From assembly GCF_958450345.1 (NCBI RefSeq), contig NC_088781.1:58234315-58298314 (forward strand): a stretch of DNA of 64,000 nt. The letters run 5' to 3'. The notes below the pieces were generated by a model. That model worked only from the letters and a program-made list of their open reading frames with translations, made no database searches and was not told the DNA's origin. Position numbers and translations under genes: made by a program. This DNA is from Calliphora vicina. Its lineage: Eukaryota > Arthropoda > Insecta > Diptera > Calliphoridae. Within the stretch, counting starts at the first letter, position 1, and each line of letters starts with the position of its first letter. Below, piece after piece: positions 12,401 through 27,400 of this stretch.

Positions 12401-15400
12401 TTTTTTGGTTGGAGCCATTTTGCCCCCTAGTTCCTTCCCTCTAGGAACTATTGTGCCTTCAAAAGACGGATAGACATAGCCAGAATATATTAGAATTTTA
12501 TATGGACTAAGATGGACAATATTTCGATTTGTTTTTTTTTGGTGGTGGTTAAAAAAGTTTACTAAACTACTTACACGATCTTCCAGAAACGTTAACAACA
12601 CAAACGCCGTTAATCCGTATTCATTCTGATGTGTGGGACTAAACAAATAACCCGTATACGGAAATTCTCCATTCGACTTTTGTTGTTTGGCCAAATAATC
12701 CAAATCGGAATCAATTATTCTCGCTTCAATTGGAGAATGTTTGGCAGATTTAATCAAATAACGCACAACATAAGCACTAAGCCAATTACTGGGCTCTGGA
12801 TCAGAATTCTCGCCAAAAACACTATAACCACCATTTCCATGACGAAATGATAACTGCTGTTGATAGCCAGCATCGATAAATGAGCGCAGTTTTTTCACCA
12901 AAACTTTTTCCTTCGCTAATTTGCCATTGATTTTCAGATATTGTAATATTAAAATATTAGGAGCAAAGTTTATCATATTCTGTTCGCCACAGCCGGTGGG
13001 TAGATGTACTAAATCTTCAACATTTTCTAAAGTTGGCACTAAGTAGTCACCACCCACCGATAAGGTGATATATTCCGAATCGGTTACACTGTCCTCGGGG
13101 AATAAAAGAAAGAAGAATGATGAAAGTGTTTCGCCTGTGGGTACGCTCAAGTACATGGCTTTATTGTGATGCTTTACTACACCTTCCGGTACCACTTTAA
13201 GTTTCTGCACTATAGCATCTGTATACAAAGAGCTAGTGGCTGATATTTTTAGACTTATTTCACCCAATTGTATGGGATTTATGTAAAATGTGACGATTCT
13301 ACCAACCTCAGAAGGAACATGGACTTGTTTTATTTGCTGTTTGCTGTCATCTGACTTTTCTGCTTCTTGCAAGTTTGATTCCATAAAATAGAATTCTTGG
13401 TATTCATTGTACATTACGACTTGAGTGTCCAGGGATTGTGGGAGATAATTGAAGACGATTATAGGAATGGCCACAATTTCGCCACGCTTCACTGAGTATG
13501 GCAGATTAAGCGAGATAAAAAATGGTTGTATGGTGGTGATATCGGTAGGTTCATTGACTATACCAAATCCCTTTAGATCGTTATTTGAGAAGGCCGTAAT
13601 ACGCCAAGTGGTTATAATATCGGGTATTTGTAAAGTTAAATGGGTTATGCTGTCATGACTGAAAGTATAAATCAGTATTATTATAGGACTTTAACTAAAA
13701 AAGATTTTGTTACATTTCTAGATTTTTAAAAATCCATGTTTCCGGAAATTTGCTGCGAAATTTGGATGGAAAATTTATTGATGGTCTTAATGTTGATTCA
13801 GCTAAAAGGTAAGTATGTAATTCAGAAAACATGTTTAATAATGATTGTATTGAACCAACTTACGAATACTTTTAGAAAATGGATACTGAGCATTAGTCAA
13901 TGTTATTACACCAGAAACCACACCCGGATCCAATGCAGTTCCGTACGATCGATCATTCGATAAATCAAAAAGTATGTCATGTTTGTTTAAATCATAATCA
14001 GCATCTAATAGATAAACACTTAGATCCACAGCCAAAATGCTAACATATGAATTGGGTACAGCTTTCAACTCAATGGTAACCTCTTTACCAGGCCCTACTT
14101 CTTTGGGCGCCACAAGCGAAACCTAAAACAAAGTTTCATTTCAATCACTAAAAAACCTTGTTATTTTGAGATTTTACCTGATTTTCGAATTCACTTGGAA
14201 ATTTCAGTTCCAATTCCTCATACCTTAGCTTGCCATTGTGCACGTAGTGAACATATATGAAGGATGTTGGGATCATTTCTATGGAGGGTGTTAGGCGTAT
14301 AATGAAGGTTTTTTGATTTGCTGGCACCGTGACCAGTTCCATACGTACAATGGTGGCATGACCCATTACAGTGTATACAAAATATGGTATATTTTCAATG
14401 GAACTTACTTCGATTTCAACCATGTTGCCAAGTCGTAGGCTGTAATGTCATATATATTGTATTTAAAACTAGATTTTAATCTAAACTATTAAACGTATTT
14501 TTATCGCCGTGTCAAATTAGTTATTTAATTAAATTTGAAATTAAAGCAAGCATTAGCTATGGCGAATCATATATACCCACCACTAATAAAATACTGATAA
14601 CGATTTTTGTGCATTTTGTATAAAAAAATCTATCTGGTCACCCGATTTCTATTACCGATTTCTATTACTAGGGATCCAAATCTTCAATAATTCTGTCAGA
14701 CATTCTTTCGAGAAGTTTGCTATTTAAAATCACCAAAATCGGTCCATAAATAACGGAGATATGAGCAAAAAACCGGGACAACCTCGATTTTTGACCTATA
14801 TCTGGATTACTAAGTCATTAATATAGACAATATGGATATCTAATGATAGATATTTCAAAGTCCATTGCAACGATGTAGATAAGGCTATAGTTAGTTGGAC
14901 CTACAATGTGATTTTTTTTTTTCATACATTTTTTTTCAAAAAAAAAAAATAATTTAAAAGCTAAAAAAAAAAAATTTGGAAAAAAAATTTTTAAAAAAAA
15001 TTTAAAAAAAAATATGTTGAAAAACTATTTAAAAAAAAATTAAATTTTGTTTACCTAAAAATATTTAAACAAATTTATTTTAAAGTATAATTTGGTGAAG
15101 GGAATATAAGATTCGGCACAGCCGAATATAGCTCTCTTCCTTGTTTTTGGTAATAATTCGTTATTGAGCTGAGGTGATTTCGAGTTGATTTACGTTTGTC
15201 CAGCTTCCTAGCGATAATGGGGGCCAGTACGTAACCCATCAAAGTTCGTCACCTCCGGCCTCAAATTTTTTAAAAAATTTGCCAAAAATCCATTTATGAT
15301 CCAAATGAGCTGAAATTTTAGATATGGCTGGCCTACGGAGGGTCGAAAGTTATTTTTAAAATTTCAGCTATATTGGCGATAAAATTCTAAATAAAATAAA

Positions 15401-18400
15401 AAAACTTGCTAACAGTTATCTGTTCCCTATAAAAAGTTATACACATCCAAAGTTGGAACTTGTAAAAAGGGCCGTATTTTTTACGTTTTTTCCCAAAAAA
15501 AATTATATAGAATTTTTATATGATCCGGAAAGATAACTTAATGCAAAAGCGTGTAAAGAAAAATTTGGCTCACTTAAGTGGACATATCGCCCCCAGACCT
15601 ATCCAAACTTGGCCAGTTTTTAAAAAATAATTTCAATTAAAATGGCAAAGCACGGATCCACGAAAAAGCTACATATTTGTATAACCCCATATGTTTTTTA
15701 AATATGTACTAAGTGTTCTTTTACATGGTAAATAACGTCACATTAGGCACTTTTCTGAAAAAACTCAGTTTTTGGAACACATTTTCTCCGTTTTAGGAAT
15801 TTCGGAAAATGTCAAAAATTCTAATGCCATTGATTTAAGGACATTTGAGTCTATATTGGTTCCAAACTTTGTTGCGATATCTTTAACTGTAAAAATTTTA
15901 TATTTTTATTCGTGGAAATCACCATATTATATATTTTTAGTTTTTAAGATAAATGAAGTCCCAAAATTTTATAAAATTATTTAATTTTACTAAAATATCA
16001 ATCCTCGAGTCGTAATGTTTTCAACAGTATAAAATACTTGTATAAAAAGTCTTTATTTACTCCTCAGAAGTAAATAAAGGCGTACAAAATGTTACTAACA
16101 TATAGGGTATTCAATTAATCGGGTTTCTAGTTTAATCGGTTAACTGAGCAAATAATTAATCGGGGTTTAGATTTATTCGGTTAATTTAAAATTATTCGAT
16201 TAACCGAATAATGTCTATTTAAATTTTACATTGAAAATACAACCACGAATTGTGTGTACACAAACATAAAAAACAAACAAAACATAACAATTCAACCAAA
16301 AAATAATAGCAAATAAGGTATTTGAGATCCTTTTTGTATACAAAAAACTAAATTTTTTTTTAGGATTTTAGTGAGATCTTCTGAAATGATGTTTTAAAAA
16401 AAAGAATATAATTTAATTTTTTTCCTCTTAAACGATTTTTTTCTTTAGATTTAATAAAACTTGACTTGGAAAAAACTCTCTCGATGATTGTAGATGTTGG
16501 AGAAATCGAAAGCATGATAAAGAATATCCAATATCTCAGCTTTTTTAGTTTTTTCTAAGTATATCAAATATTTCGTTATATCATCGGATTGTTTTAAATA
16601 TTGAATACTTTTGATAGTTTCGTTAAGTTCTGCCCATTTGAAAGTATTGTAACATGAAATTTATTGAATATTTAAACCTTGTTTTTATACTTAGGTTTAT
16701 TGTATTACTATGTAATATTATTTTGGCCAAATTGGCTTTTTATTACTGAATAAAATAAAAATAAAATAAAAAAATAAACATGTAAATGCAAACAAAGTTT
16801 CAAATACATGTAAATTAAATATGTCAGTTGTTATTCTCACTAAACATTTTTCTTGGATGTTTGAAAAAATATATAATTTTAATTTGAAATTTGTATTTGA
16901 ATCAAGGACCGGAAAACGTTTTTTTTTTGGTTTGTAACTAAATTTTTTATCAACAAGGTTTTAAAAATAAAATTTGAATGTAGAATAAAAAAAAAAAATA
17001 AAAAATATAAATTCAAAATAAATATCCATGAAGTTCAGAAACAATAAAGTTCTTAAAAAATTTTTTCTAGAGAAAAATAAAAATAAAAAAACGTTTCCTT
17101 TTTGTACTTCGAAATTTAATTCAAATAATTTTTTCCTATTTAAAAGATATTTAATTGTATATAAAAATTATATATAAAAATTATACTGAAAGCAAAATGG
17201 GTCGTTTCAAATTATACAATATGGAATCATATGTGGAGTTAGATAATAGTGGTATGGGAAAATGTTTGTTATGCTCTAAAATATTGAAAGCTCATATGGG
17301 TAATATAAAACGGCATTATAACAATATACATAAACAAGCCATTTCACCTGAAGAAGATAATTTGTCACCTACAGCAAAAAAAAGAAAAATCCAAAGTGTT
17401 AAGTTAAGAATGGACAAGGAAGAATTTATGAAATGTATTGTCAAAAGTATTACAGAAATGAATATGCCCTTTAGCAATTTTAATAACGAGGCATTTCAAA
17501 ATTTGTTGCAACCGTGGACAGATACCTTTGGTATAAAATTTAACTCAAAATCAATTGGAGTATGCATAAATGAAATGGCAAATTTGGTACGCCTAGAAAT
17601 ACGCGCTGCTGTAAGTAAGAAATACATTTGTTTGAAACTGGACATAGCTAGTAGAATGGAGAGGAGCATAATGGGCGTTAATATTCAATTCATTAACCAA
17701 AATTTTGAAGTTATAGTTTATACAGTAGGAATGGTCGAACTAAAAGAACGACATCACGCACAGTTTTTAAAACAGCAAGTTTTAGACATTCTGGAAAAAT
17801 ACGGCATAAATATAAGCCAGGTCTACTCTGTTACCACTGATAATGGAGCCAATGTTATTAAAACATCAAAGCTATTGCAAGAATATTCGGAATATGATAT
17901 TGAAAACGAAGAAAATTTTAGTGACGAGGTATTCGACAATGTGACAACAAGTATTTCGGAGACATTGTCGGTTGTACATTGTGCAGCACATACATTGCAA
18001 TTGGCAGCTTGGGATGTTTTAAAGCAATTAAAAGACAACATAAACAGTTGTCGAGAAAAAGTTAAACTTATTAGAAAAAAAATGCGGGAATTAAAAGCTA
18101 GCCCACTGCCCGTATTAGATAATACGACAAGATGGAGTTCTACTTTTGAAATGGTAAAATCATTAATAGCAACTAAAATTTGGATTGAATCCGACAACAA
18201 CTTTACAGTAGAGGTCGACTGGAATTTTGCTATGACATTTAAAGAAAGTTTCAAGCCAATTGCCGATGCGACTACCTTGTTACAATATAAGGAACTCGTA
18301 ATGGGTGATTTTTACAGAGAATGGCTTTTGTGTGAAACTGAATTAGAAGATATGTCAAACTCAAACTATATTGCAAAATTATTGTTGAATGCTTTAAAAA

Positions 18401-21400
18401 AACGAAAAGAGGTGTTAGTTGATAATAAGGCCTTTATAGCTGCTATATATATGGACCAACGATTTTGTTTCAAGGGTTCCAACTACATTAGTGAGGATCA
18501 AAAGAAGAAGTATTTTAATTAATTTTTTTTAATAAGGAATAAAAAGTAGATAATTGAGCAAACCTCAACAAATTCAACCAATTTTTATTTCGTAGTCTCA
18601 TCTACTAACAATTTATAATAAATTAAAACTAAGTGGGGAAATCAAAGAAAAAATTCTTGAAGAAGGCAGTTTTGAAGCAAATGTGTCGTCACCAAATGAA
18701 AATATAGAGGATCGTTATAGAAAATTAGAAATAAAAACTGCTCTGAGTTTCTCAAGGCGAAATAATTGCAGTTCCATCCAAGAAAGCCTAGAAAATTTGC
18801 AATATGAAGAAAAACTGCCTTTTAATACTAATATTTTGACATTTTGGAAATCAAAGAGTTTTAAAAACGATGTAATATCCAAGATAGCAGAAGTAGCTTT
18901 GGCTGTACCAGCAACGCAAGTTTCGGTAGAAAGGGCATTCAGTGCATTACCCATTATAATGACGAAAAACCGTCGAAACTTGACTGCAGAACATTTAGAA
19001 AATATTTTACTCTTGAAGCTTAATCCTACACTTATTGAAAAAATTTCATGTTAAATATTAGAAAATTTTGCCAACATATGTATTATGTGGTAAAATCATT
19101 TTTATTTTGCCTTCTTGTTTGCTAAAATGAATATACGAATTAATTGTTGATGTTGAGTTTTTAAAATATTCACTGTATATACATATACATGTATTAACTT
19201 TTTGTTAAAAAATTATAAAAAAAACTTTTTTTTGTACAAAAAGAAAAGTTTTTTCTTTAAATTTTTTTTTATAGAACAAAAGAGTTTTGAACTTTTACGA
19301 TAAATATTGTTTATTGTTTTTTTGTTATTTTGTATTTGAACTTATACAATTATATTTCGTTTTGAACTCATGTGTTTTTTATTTTTTAGATAGAAACTTA
19401 AATTTTTTGGTTTTTCGTTCTTAATTTCTCGTCTCTGATTTGAATTGAAATGGAAAAATAAATACAAAAAGATATGTTAAAGTGCAAAAAAAGGAATTTC
19501 GGTTAATCGGTTAATCGACACAAATTAATCGGTTTATTTGTTATTTGAAAATCGGCAATTTCAAATTATTCGAACAGTTAACCGTCCAAAATTAATCGGT
19601 TAACCGATTAACGGTTAATCGATTGAATACCCTACTAACATATCAAATGTAAATTTTGATTTAAGCTAATCGGATCATAAATGGATTTTTGGCGATTTTT
19701 TTAAAAAAAATGGGACCCGAAGTGACCAACACACTCGCTGAACAAACGTAAATCAACTCGAAATCACCTCAGCTTAAATCATGTGAAACTTCCGAAAATC
19801 AGTTAAGTACTCATAAATCTCTTATAATATCTTTATCATGCTAAAATTCCTCAAAAATAATAGTCATATATATAGAAATTGTATGCAGATTGGTCGATAA
19901 TTGGTCATAGCTTCCCTATAAGGACCATTTCCGAAATAATATATAAAACATATCGATATCAAAATGAAATTATACGCAGATCAGTAATTTGTATCCAGTA
20001 ATCATACTATTGCCATAGCTCCCATATAAGGTCCACTCCCGAAAATCACTAAAATCCTAATAAATTTCTTACAAATCTAGTTATCAAGTTGAAATTCGAA
20101 ACAAAAGATTTCAATATATATAAAAATCGATGTACCAAATGTTATGATGATCGGCCCATAATTGGTCATAGACTCCATGTTAGAACCACTTCCGGAAAGC
20201 ATGGTTACAGTAAACAAGTATGTGTTTGTGATTACCATTGTTATGATGAATCTTTATATCATAATATGTATGTTGTTCTCAGATTATGATATCAATTAGC
20301 GGAGAGCAACATAATATGTTAAAACCTTAATAATAAAAATGGTTTTCCCAAACATATACTTGTTTACTGTAACCATATATACGGTTGATACAATCATGTG
20401 AATCATAAAGTAACCATATTATGGTTACCGCAATCATGTATATAGTTTTTTATTTATTTATTATTTATTAGCCTATGGAAAATTATCCTTACAGGCAATT
20501 AACAATTATTTGTATAAATGTAATTAAAAAAACTTATTATAAAAATTATGAATTCAAATAAGCAATAATGTTGTTTTTAATTATATTGTTACTTAATGAA
20601 AAATCAATTAACATGTAAAATTTATTAAATTCCATACACATTCTCCTTATTGGATCAGCATTGGCAAAGTTCGGTCTAATAAATTTCACTGATAATGGAA
20701 CAAAATGACGTGATGGTCGTTGAGGCACATTAAATGAGATATTTTGGATTAAAAAACCGGAACTTACACTACCATTGATTATGTTGCAAATAAATGAAAT
20801 GTTTAACATTGATCTTCGGCTCTTCAGGGTTGGAAGTTTAATTAAAGCCAATCTTGCAGAATATGAAGGTAGATTTATTGGGTTGAAATTTAATCCACGA
20901 AGACAAAAGAGTAGGAACTGTTTTTGTACAGATTCAATAGCATCAGAATGCTTTTTATATATAGGGTCCCATATTACGGATCCGTATTCCAGGATAGGTC
21001 TTACCAGGGATGTGTATAGAGATTTAGTGGCATAAGGGTCATTGAACTCCCTAGCCCAACGTTTCATAAATCCTAGTACACCTCTGGCTTTATTTGCTGT
21101 CATTGTTATATGTGAAATAAAATTTAGCTTGGAATCCAGTAAAATTCCCAGATCTAAAAATTTATCGACCATTTCAAGCTGATGTAGTTCAAAAACATAG
21201 TGTGCCGGTATTGGATTCTTTCTAACAAATCGCATATATTTGCACTTTTTTAGGTTTAATTCCATATGATTTTCTTTACACCATGAATAAAACGAATTTA
21301 AATCATCTTGAAGAAGTTGCTGATCAAGAACTTGACGATAGCTTAAAAATATTTTAACGTCGTCTGCATACATTAAGACATTGGAACCACGAATAACTTG

Positions 21401-24400
21401 AGGAAGGTCATTTATAAACAGTGAGAAAAGAAGAGGACCAAGATGACTGCCCTGTGGTACACCAGATGATACCTTTATATTTTTAGAACGAATATTCTTA
21501 AAAAGTACAGCTTGTATTCTATTTGTTAAATACGAGAAAATCCACTGTAATGTACTGTTGGAAAACCCCAATAAACAAAGTTTCTTTCTCAAAAGCATAT
21601 GATTGACTTTGTCAAAAGCTTTGCTGAAGTCTGTATATATCACATCTATTTGCTGATGTAGAAGAAATCCGTGATAAATTTCGGATGTTAAGTGAAGAAG
21701 ATTTGTTGGAGTTGAGCATCCTTTCTGAAAGCCATGTTGATAAGGAGATATTAAAGTTGAGACTTGATAGCATAATTGTTCAGTTATGATTTTCTCGAAT
21801 AATTTGGGTATTATACTTAATTTAGCAATACCTCGGTAGTTTTTAATATCAGACTTATTTCCTTATTTAAATAATGGAACAATAAAAGAATCCTTCCAGA
21901 CGTTAGGAAAATTACAACTCTTTATTGATTTGTTAAATAAATACGTGAGAGGGATAGCAATATTGTCAGCACAATTGATTAAAATACTGCTGGGGATTTT
22001 ATCAGGACCAAAATTATGCGAAAATTTTAGTTTCTTTAATTCCATGGTTATATTACAAACATCGATAAAGTGTATAGATACTGATTGATTTGAAGATATC
22101 GTATATGGGTAGTCAGCAGAATCATTATAAGTTCCATTTGAATAAGTTGTTGAGAAAAAATCCGCAAATAGATTGCTTATAACTGCATCATCACTAGATT
22201 CATTTTGGTTAAACTTCATAGATGAGGGGAAGCCAGTTGATTTTCTTTTGGAGTTGACAAATTTGAAAAACGATTTAGGATTACGTACTGAGCAGAGTGT
22301 ACTCAGCTCGACAAACGGAGTACTTGAGGTAAAAAAGATGTGAACCAGTTTGTTTAAATTTTTTGTAAAATTTATTTTTCTTATTTTTAACTTGAACCAG
22401 CTGTTTATTATTCCACGGTGGACCAGACAGATTTGTATATATTTGTTTTGGAACACATAAAGAATGAATTTAATTTATTGTAAAATGCTTCAGTCATTTG
22501 CTCAACATCTGTATAGTACGAAAATATATTGTACCAGTTTGTATTGTTAAGGAGTTCATTCAACATGTTATAATTCGTACGATTGAACGAAAAAACCTTT
22601 TTACTTTCATCAGGTGAAGTCAAGAGCGATTTATATATTATTGGCGTTCTTAGCTCAATTGTAGGATGGTAGCAATCTTCTGGAGTTGTAATTGGGGATG
22701 AGCGATTGATGAATGAATTAGTCACATCGTTTACGAATATTAGGTCCAACATTTTTGAATATTTATTTGTAATGCCATTAATTTGAAATAGACTTGAGTC
22801 ATATAATATATTAAAAAACTCATCAAACTTCGAATTTTGCCTTGTTTGGACAAAATATTTATCATCTGGCAAATAATTCCAAGCTACTGATGGCAGATTA
22901 AAGTCTCCAAAGACAAAAATAGCGTCGTTATTATGAAGGGAGCGGCCAATAGAACTAATAATTTCAGCATGTTTGATGTATGTTATTTGTGGAGAAGATG
23001 GCGGAATGTAGGAACATGTAATAAATATTTTATATCCATTTACTTTTACTGATACTGATATAAATTCTATGTCTTGCGGAAATTCGAAATCTACAAGTTC
23101 AGATGAAAAATTAGAAGAAACTGCGATAAGGACACCACCACCTGTGGACTTGCTGCCACGATCACGACGAAAAATATTAAATTTGTTACAAAGTATTTCG
23201 GTATTTAAAAAATTTTCATTGAGCCATGTTTCTGTTAATACTAAAATATGTTGATCAATGTTAAAGCTTTCTATATAAAGGGATGATAGTTTTGTTCTCA
23301 AACCACGAACATTTTGATAAACGATAGACATGAAGTCATTAGTTGGAATTAGTTTTTTGGAGTAACAAATTCACGTTGTGGAAGTACCGCGATATTTTGT
23401 GGCCTAGGTCTGTAAATATATTCACGAACAAGTGTATTTATAGGCCAGAAATTCAGATCAACTAAGGTTTTAAAAATATTAATGGAAACAGTAATTTTAA
23501 ATGATGAGATAGATCTGGGTTGGGGAAAGTTAAACTTTTGTATTGAAATATCAGCTTCATTTCCAATTATATTTTTCACGTAGTAGTCAACAGATTCAGT
23601 TGTAGTATCGTTTGCCAAGCGGGAAATAAATATTGTTTTTTTAGGAGGTATTGCTCGTAGAGGAATACGGACGTTTTCATTATTTAGCAGTTGTGGAGGA
23701 TTGTAAGAAGTATTATTGTTTATATTAGCAGTATTTAAAACAGCATCTGCATAACTTAATTGTAAATTATTACAATTTAATTTGGGAGCATTCGAGGATG
23801 GGAAATTGCAATCAGTTGGTACAGATGGATCGGAATTACTAGGTACAGATGGATCAGAATTACTAGGCGGTCCAGAAACAGAAGTAGAAGGTTGCTCATC
23901 ACGTTTTTCCTTATTTGCGTTTCTTGCGGATTTGCGGCGTTTAGGAGAAGATTGAGGAGGGGACTTAAGATTATCTAATGATTTATAATCATCAAACAAA
24001 TTGCCATATTCTGATATACGATCATTTAACTTATTAGCATCGTCTTGAAGTTCCATAAATTTCTTCTTAGTATCTTGGAAAAAACGGTAATAATTCACAC
24101 CAAGTTTCCTACAGCTTTCGCAACACCAGTGTAGTCCATTATTTTTCATAATATCTTCAACAACTAGGCCAGATAATCCACTACATTTAAAGTGACAAAA
24201 TTCATGGCAGAGCCAACACACAATCATTCTTTCTTCTTCACTTTTAATATTGCAATTTTTTACTAAACAGGCCATACTCAAAAAATGATTTTATATTATT
24301 TATTTTGCACAGTGTAAAAAAATATATATATATCTGGCAACCTTTAATTTGAGAATGAGGATGGCACTTGTTTATTAATCACGTTGTTGTTGTAATTATG

Positions 24401-27400
24401 TTGATGAGTGTAAGTAAACGATAATGATATTTGTTCTTGCAAAATTTGATAATGATATTTGTTCTTGCAAAATTTGTTTATGTTTGATTCTTTTCTTTAT
24501 TGCTTTATTCTTATAAGAATTTATGTATTTTAATTAGATAAATAGTTTATAAAATTAAACAGTTATTAATAATGTAACTGAGTAAATGAAAATATCGAGA
24601 TGTAGCAAATTTAACACAGATTTTTTCAATAACAGTCACTGAATTTAATTGTTTATAGTTTATAAGATTAATTAGAAAATTACGGAGCAGTTTTATTATG
24701 CGGTATATACGGTTTGATAGCGAAACGCAATCTACGCTATACTGTGACTATAATATTGTTAAATAACTTGTAACAAGGTTGAAATGGTTACAGTAAACAT
24801 GCACAACTATATTTTTCTCTGCGTATATAGTCCCTATCGTACCTTGAACAGACAGATGTACGGAAATAGCTAGATCGTCTTTGAATTTTTTAAGGACACA
24901 GAATACATACACTTTTGTGGGTCTACCATAAATTTTTCTACAAACCCTATGACAAAAACAATATATCCCATATTTTTAGTGGTGGGTATAAAATATGAAA
25001 ATAAATCTGGAATTTCTAAACGAAAAGTCCTACAAAACTATAAAAGAGTTTGAGTTTAAATTTTGAACTTATATTAAAGGGGGTCGGGATCATAAGGTCC
25101 CAATTTAGTTAATTTACGCTTACCTCTGTCCAACCAATTTCAAACGACAATAGTATTCTGTTTGATTAAGCCTTAAACTCTCATGGGCCAAGATATTTGG
25201 CAATTTCATTTGGGAATCTTTATAAACAAATACATGATCTGCCGTGGGCTGATGATCAAAATCAAATGTCGCTACACCAAAATCATTCAAATACGATTCA
25301 TATTGCTTGTTGCCATGGTTCATAACAACCTGAGATTTGCCATCCAAAACAGCTCCTCCAGACCAGTGTTTAACATGTGCTTTTAAACGATACGGTTTAT
25401 TATTACGAAACTCTATATCTTCCTTTGGAACTTTTATATTATATCTTTGATTTTTCACACTCACATAATGATTTTCACTTTGCGTTATGCCCGTTAAGTT
25501 TTCCGTAAATTTTGCCACTATTTTTAAACTCTCAAGTTTATCATAGTCTTTAGTGTTTTGAAAATTGAATTCCACAAAACCCAAAGTTTCTATATCGATT
25601 TTCTTCATTTGTAAAAGTTTATCGCTCATGGGTTCCCACAGTTCGATGATGGCTTGTCCAGCAACATATTTGTCGTATGTATATTTGCCATAAATGCCAA
25701 TTTTAAAGCTGCCATCTTCACGTAAAATATTCACTGGAGATTTGATATGAACACTGAATTTGGGTAAAACATATTTTTGAACTTTTATTGTCTTAGATTC
25801 GGAGTAGGCATATTTTCCACTCAGTATAACCTTTATTTTCCAAACTCCTAGCACAGGATATTCAGATAGCGGAAATTTTCCAGTATATACACCTTTATTA
25901 AGGGCAATGTCTTTAAATTGCTTAACGCGGTTATCTAGATCATCCTGGAAGACAAAAGATAAAATTTTATTGTAGTGGGGAAGAATCGAAATTTTTTGGA
26001 AATAAATCTGGCATTTCTAAGTTACTAAAATGCTCCAAGGCGGCGCTATGGTGCTCAAAGTAGGGTAACTTCGACATGTAAAATATTTAAACACGTGCCA
26101 TTTTTTTTGTTTCCCATCCGATTTCGAAGAATTTTATATTTTTGGAAAGCGCTCTTACAAAAAAAAAACTCGGAAATTATATGAGATAAATAGCACACGC
26201 AAGACCAAGCCGAGCGCTTTCCACGTGCAAGAAAATGGCACGTGTTTAAAAAATGTACATGTCGAAGTTACCCTACTTTGAGCACCCATAGCGCCGCCAC
26301 TGGAGCATTTGTAGGACCCATTTTAATAACTTAAACTTGAATACTCCTTATCCCGATCTTATCAGCCGTTTAGAAATGCCAGATTTATTTCCAAAAAATT
26401 TCGATTCTGACCCACTGTGGTATCGTAACCCTGTAGATCTAGGAGATTTTCCCGAAATAGTGATTTTACAACAAACTTTTAAAGTGACTACACACTAGGT
26501 TACTTAAAGACACTAATGTGACTTCACGTTACGTTACATGGGATTTCAAAAAATAATAGGTTTTTGCTGTTTTTTGGGCGAAAACTTAAAAAAAAAGTTT
26601 GACCTATTTTTTTTATCAAAATTTCAACTTTGGTTTACATGTTCTAAAATCCCAAAGCTGCGATCAGAAAACGGAAAGCTGCTTTGGAAACCTTGATGTG
26701 TTCCCTATTTATCTTCAAAGTATTTTCCCAGCCCCGAAGGAAATGTGGACCCTATGGGTAAAATTGTAAAAAATACCATTTTTGGCTCCAATTTTTAGGA
26801 ATTGCGAGATTCCCTTTGACCTTTTGACAAGTGTTTTTACTTTTTGTTATTTGGAAAGAGAAATTTAAAAAAACGTTGAAAATTTCATTGAGTTTAGTTA
26901 ATAAATAAAGGTTTTTATTGAGTTTCTAAAACTAAAATTTGTATCGAGGACATGAATAGTGGTCTTGTGGAGGTCAGGCCAGCCAAGATTAGGAATGTGA
27001 ACAGTGCAGAACTAGGCCAAACACTACTACCGACTTTGAATCACTATTCTCGACCATTGCCATATCTATTACTTATTAGCGTTCTTAATAATACTTAAAA
27101 ATATTAAAAAAAATTTAAAAACAAGTAAGAAAGTATGGTCGGTCAAGCCCGACCATATAATACCCTACACTAAGTAAAAGAGCAAAAACATTTTTCTTTT
27201 AAAATTTCAATAATTTATATTTTTGAGTGATTTTCGGAAGTGGGGTTATATGGGAGCTATGACCAATTAGGGACCGATCACCATGAAATTATGTCGTGTG
27301 ATTTGTGTCTATATGAAAGTTAACTATGTTGAATTTTGTGTGTATACCAACATTTTTAATCGATTTATACACGTTAAAGTGATATTCGGAAGCGGTTCTC

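Larger units (their letters stand above)
15170..19776. mobile_element. Foldback element interrupted by a hAT
   Basis: The left end GCTGAGGTGATTTCGAGTTG (about 15172) and the right end CAACTCGAAATCACCTCAGC (about 19755) are inverted copies. The left arm (15170-16094) shares long stretches with Fb1 (for example the region near 15720-15800 with 2150-2230). The right arm is only about 130 bases. The hAT at 16103-19634 is inserted between them. Confidence 0.65.
20446..24340 (-). mobile_element. CR1-like non-LTR retrotransposon (LINE), near full length
   Basis: Minus-strand LINE in TEP-A intron 3, with a PHD-finger ORF1 followed by an endonuclease/reverse-transcriptase ORF2. It ends in a TAATAAATAATAAATAAATA-type tail (20446-20470) rather than plain poly(A), as in CR1-like elements. 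The 5' end is not defined by a target duplication, so the upper boundary is approximate. It lies in the same orientation as TEP-A. Confidence 0.88.

Noticed and set aside
17823..18254. 143-residue minus-strand open frame
   Set aside because: Shadow of the hAT transposase on the other strand.
16095..19642. 10-base direct repeat ACTAACATAT as target duplication
   Set aside because: An 8-base duplication CTAACATA with symmetric TAGGGTATTC ends fits this and the sibling copies better; the extra matching bases are chance.
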